From NCBI GenBank assembly GCA_027026295.1, contig JALVOR010000265.1:1-8088 (forward strand): 8,088 bases of DNA, in the 5' to 3' direction. Below the pieces are notes generated by a model. That model made no database searches, was not told the origin of the DNA, and saw only the letters and a list, made by a program, of their open reading frames with translations. Made by a program: the position numbers and the translations under genes. This document shows, piece after piece, positions 5,008 through 8,088 of this stretch. Every line of letters starts with the position of its first letter. Within the stretch, counting starts at the first letter, position 1. The DNA comes from Anaerolineales bacterium (lineage in GTDB: Bacteria; Chloroflexota; Anaerolineae; Anaerolineales; DRMV01).

Positions 5008-8000
5008 ATGGCCCAAGCCAGTCATTCCTTCCCTACAATCCTCTTCGATGCCCTGCCGGATGCCGCTTTCGTCCAATCCGTGCAGGGAAACGAAGCCGGC
5101 AAATTCGTGATGGTCAATCTCGCCGCCTGCGAATTGTACGGCTATACGCCACAGGAATTCTTGCAGCGCGGTCTGAGAGACCTCGACGCGCCAGAAGCCG
5201 CCCAGGAAACAGAAAAGCGTTTCCAATTTCCGGCTCTCCGCCGGGGGGAGACGGTTACTTACGAAACCACACACATTGCCAAAAACGGTCGACGTTTTCC
5301 GGTGGAGATAACCGCAAAAATCATTGAGCACGAGGGCGAAGAAGCACTCCTTGCTACCGTACGGGATATTACAAAGCGCAAAACGGCCGAACAGATTGCC
5401 TTGGGGAACGAGGAATACTGCCATCTGACATTCCAGGCCAGCCCCGCTGCAGTGAGTATCACTCGCTTCTCCGATGGCGTGGTGGTGAACGTCAACGAAG
5501 CGTTTTGCCGCATCAGCGGTTACCGACGCGAGGAAGTGCTGGGAAAACCCGTTACCGAGATGGACATTTGGGGAAACCCGCGCGACCAAGCGAAAATCAT
5601 CGCCCAGTTAGAGAGAAATGGGCGGGTAGAAAATTTGGAAATTACCTTTCACGCGCGAGATAAACGCCCCATCTCGGTTTTGCTGTCTTCCCAAATCTTC
5701 ACGTTCAATGGCGAGCCGCACGTGCTGAACATCGCCAAAGACATCACCAGCCTGGTAACCACGCGTGAAAAACTAAAATCCAGCGAAGAACTGTTCCGCA
5801 ACATTTTCAACGCCAGCCCAAACGCCATCACCATCAGCGGGCTGGAAGACCAGCGCTTTGTGGAGGTCAACCCGGCTTTTACCCGGCTGACCGGCTACAC
5901 GCGGGAAGAGGCCTTGGGGAAAACCGCCAGGGAACTGAGGCTGTGGAAAGACGAAGGCACCTGGGCAGGTGCCCGGCAACTATTGGAGGAGCGCGGATCC
6001 CTGCCTCCTCGCGAGGCTGTCTTCGTGCGAAAAGACGGCACCTCCCTTTCCGGTTTGATTTCCGCCACCATCATTGAACTGGACGGCAAGCCTCACGTGC
6101 TTTCCATCGCCCACGACATCAGCGAAACAGAACGCGCCCGGCAAATGCTCAAAGAGCGCGAACAGACGCTGCATGCCCTCATCAATGCCACCCCAGACAT
6201 CATCTGCCTGAAAGACGGGGAGGGGCGCTGGCTGGAAGCCAACAAGGCCGACTTACAATTGTTCGAACTGGAAGGCGTAGCATATCGCGGCAAAACAGAC
6301 ATCGAGTTGGCAGAATACACCCCCTTCTATCGCGAGGCTTTTCTGACCTGCGTCACGTCCGACGAAAAAGCCTGGGAAAAAGGCACCCTCTTCCGGAACA
6401 TAGAAATCATCCCGCGGCCAGATGGCAGCACCCGCTATTACGACATCATCAAGGTGCCTCTCTTCAATGAAGACGGCAGCCGCAAGGGGCTGGTGGTCAT
6501 CGGCAGGGATGTCACCGCAGAGCAGCAGGCCCGCCGCCTGGCCGAGACCATCCAGCAAGCCAACCAGGCGCTCGCCTCTTCGCTGGATTTGCAAACCGTC
6601 CTCGATGCCCTGCTTTCTTACCTGGAAGATCTCGTCCCTTACGATAGCGCCGCCGTCTTGTTGCGTCAAAACGCAACGGAATTCAAAGCCTTGCATATAA
6701 GGAAATACGCACGGTGGGCTAAAGCCGAAGAAGCCGCCGGAATCACCTTCGATATCCGCACCAAACCTCATCTGAAGCGCATCGTAGAAGAGCAGACCAG
6801 CGTACTCATCGACGATACGCGCGAGGCTCCCGGGTGGGAAAGAATTCCCGGCACGGAACATGTCATTTCCTGGTTAGGCGTCCCGTTGATCGTCGGTGGC
6901 GAGGTCATCGGGTTGTACTCGTTGGACAAAACCACCCCCAACTTCTTCACGCCCGAACACTTGCGCCTGGCAGAAGCGTTAGGGGCACAGGCTGCCACGG
7001 CCATCAAAAATGCGCTCCTCTACAAAGAGGCCCATCAACGCGCTCAGGACTTTGCCATCCTGTACGAAGCCGGCCAGGCCCTGGCCGGGAAAGCCTCGCT
7101 GGACATGGTCTTCCGCGACATCGCCCAGTATGCCTACCGGCTTCTAGGGAGTGCCGGCGTCAGCGTTTACCGCTACAACCCCGCGGGGCGAAACCTCCAG
7201 ATCGTGCTGAGCACCCATCCCGCCGTGCCTCCTGGTACCCGCCTGGAACTGGGTGAAGGCATGGCGGGAAAGGTTGCACAGACCCGGCAACCCATGCGTG
7301 TAGATGACTACGCCACCTGGGAGGGACGCTCTCGCCAATATGAAAAGGTGCCCTTTGGCGCCGTCCTGGAAGTTCCCTTGCTCTATCGTGAAGAACTCGT
7401 CGGGGTACTATCTGCCTTCGAACAGCCCGGCAGCCCGCGCAAATTCACCGAGAACGATGAACGCCTGCTCACCCTGTTTGCCACCCAGGCAGCAGCCGCC
7501 ATCCACAGCGCTCGCCTGCTGGAAGAAACACGCCAGAGGCTATCGCGCACGCAGACCTTGCGCCGTATAGACCTGGCCATCGCAGGGAGCATAGACATCA
7601 ATGTCACCCTTAACACTGTGCTGGACGAGATCATCAACCAACATGGCATTGATGCGGCCAGCATTCTGCTGCTCGAACCTAACACCCTTCTCTTGGAATG
7701 CGCCGCCCTGCGCGGCTTTCGGCAGGAAGCCTTCAAAGATACGCCTTTGCGGGTCGACGTGGGCTGGCCCGGCAAGGCCATTTTCGACCGGCGTGCGCTT
7801 TACATCTCTGACATACGCAAATACCCTACGAAAGATCCGCGGAGCGACCTGTTCCTCTCTGAAGGATTCACCGCCTACCGGGCCTTGCCGCTCATTGCTA
7901 AAGGCAAGGTTCAAGGCGTGTTGGAAGTCTTCCTCCGGGCACCATTCGAAGAAAACGACGAATGGGACGAATTTCTGCTGGCGCTGGCCAGGCAGGTGGC

Positions 8001-8088
8001 CATTGCCCTCGAAAACAACGCCCTCTTCCGCGATCTGGAGCGCGCCAATCTAAAACTTTCCTTGGCCTATGATGCCACCATCTGGGGA
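5008..8088 (+). CDS. Multidomain PAS/GAF sensor protein, 3' end outside the window
   Basis: Open from ATG 5008 to the window edge, 1,027 codons without a stop. Domains: PAS1 about 10-122, PAS2 137-248, PAS3 257-372, PAS4 383-503, then GAF1 520-675, GAF2 680-845 and GAF3 850-1010. PAS units end in the usual RDIT, KDIT, HDIS and RDVT signatures; GAF cores show SWLGVPL (621-627), AVLEVPL (785-791) and AYRALPL (956-962), each followed by strands of the GxxxGV/L type. There are no transmembrane segments or signal peptide, so it is a cytoplasmic signal integrator. The last visible residues, LKLSLAYDATIWG, resemble the linker that leads into HD-GYP domains in Anaerolineae sensors; a histidine kinase or GGDEF output is also possible. 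The start is supported by AGGAGA at 4995-5000, although the frame stays open upstream to a TAA at 4822. Codons end mostly in C, unlike the genes to the left. Confidence 0.9.
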   Translation, partial: MAQASHSFPTILFDALPDAAFVQSVQGNEAGKFVMVNLAACELYGYTPQEFLQRGLRDLDAPEAAQETEKRFQFPALRRGETVTYETTHIAKNGRRFPVEITAKIIEHEGEEALLATVRDITKRKTAEQIALGNEEYCHLTFQASPAAVSITRFSDGVVVNVNEAFCRISGYRREEVLGKPVTEMDIWGNPRDQAKIIAQLERNGRVENLEITFHARDKRPISVLLSSQIFTFNGEPHVLNIAKDITSLVTTREKLKSSEELFRNIFNASPNAITISGLEDQRFVEVNPAFTRLTGYTREEALGKTARELRLWKDEGTWAGARQLLEERGSLPPREAVFVRKDGTSLSGLISATIIELDGKPHVLSIAHDISETERARQMLKEREQTLHALINATPDIICLKDGEGRWLEANKADLQLFELEGVAYRGKTDIELAEYTPFYREAFLTCVTSDEKAWEKGTLFRNIEIIPRPDGSTRYYDIIKVPLFNEDGSRKGLVVIGRDVTAEQQARRLAETIQQANQALASSLDLQTVLDALLSYLEDLVPYDSAAVLLRQNATEFKALHIRKYARWAKAEEAAGITFDIRTKPHLKRIVEEQTSVLIDDTREAPGWERIPGTEHVISWLGVPLIVGGEVIGLYSLDKTTPNFFTPEHLRLAEALGAQAATAIKNALLYKEAHQRAQDFAILYEAGQALAGKASLDMVFRDIAQYAYRLLGSAGVSVYRYNPAGRNLQIVLSTHPAVPPGTRLELGEGMAGKVAQTRQPMRVDDYATWEGRSRQYEKVPFGAVLEVPLLYREELVGVLSAFEQPGSPRKFTENDERLLTLFATQAAAAIHSARLLEETRQRLSRTQTLRRIDLAIAGSIDINVTLNTVLDEIINQHGIDAASILLLEPNTLLLECAALRGFRQEAFKDTPLRVDVGWPGKAIFDRRALYISDIRKYPTKDPRSDLFLSEGFTAYRALPLIAKGKVQGVLEVFLRAPFEENDEWDEFLLALARQVAIALENNALFRDLERANLKLSLAYDATIWG

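Noticed and set aside
4879..5589. Minus-strand 236-residue frame opposite the sensor start
   Set aside because: It overlaps the well-supported PAS1 and PAS2 coding region and shows no domain motif; open antisense frames are common opposite C-ending codons.
6253..6861. Minus-strand 202-residue frame opposite PAS4 and GAF1
   Set aside because: It is a shadow of the sensor coding sequence without recognisable motifs.
1..8088. CRISPR array or defence system
   Set aside because: There are no regularly spaced short repeats and no recognisable cas, restriction, toxin-antitoxin or other defence genes in the window.

Overview
The window reads as a chromosomal segment of a moderately GC-rich, free-living bacterium. 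The best guess is a member of Chloroflexota, class Anaerolineae. This rests on the style of the stacked PAS/GAF sensor at the right end, on an IS110-type remnant carrying a DTHKHYALTA motif, and on dispersed hairpin repeats that look like debris common in that group. It is inference and was not tested by any search. All five recognisable genes are on the + strand, but spacing and composition do not suggest a single operon.

Layout. Positions 4-160 are a small inverted-repeat (MITE-like) element with a second palindromic repeat nested inside it. It abuts the start of a class I SAM-dependent methyltransferase (171-899). A structured repeat (900-994) follows the methyltransferase stop directly. 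Then comes a secreted protein with a TTG start and a near-perfect Shine-Dalgarno (1034-2620): signal peptide, two tandem 102-residue beta-sandwich-like repeats and an alpha/beta-hydrolase domain with a GHSSG nucleophile elbow. The region 2621-3406 is intergenic. It holds a strong hairpin (2709-2768), a second hairpin (2775-2791), a frameshifted and truncated IS110-family transposase fragment on the minus strand, a good extended -10 promoter pointing right, and a second copy of the structured repeat (3229-3341). A polytopic membrane protein of unknown family follows (3407-4048). Next is a small beta-sandwich-like, possibly exported protein whose 5' end looks frameshifted (4100/4113-4658). A noncoding leader region of about 350 bases (with a possible 48-codon ORF) carries repeated TATAAT boxes and a hairpin that places the ribosome binding site in its loop. 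The window ends inside a large soluble sensor (from 5008) with four PAS and three GAF domains. Its output domain lies beyond position 8088.

How the parts fit. I see no convincing multi-gene system here. The methyltransferase and hydrolase look like independent accessory genes. The membrane protein and the gene after it may be co-transcribed, since only 51 bases separate them. The sensor has its own promoter region and leader and differs in strand composition (C-rich, against G-rich in the genes to its left), which suggests a different history. The most distinctive features are the two structured repeats flanking the hydrolase cassette, the hydrolase architecture, the MITE at the methyltransferase start, the unexplained hairpin next to the IS110 scar, and the structured leader of the sensor.
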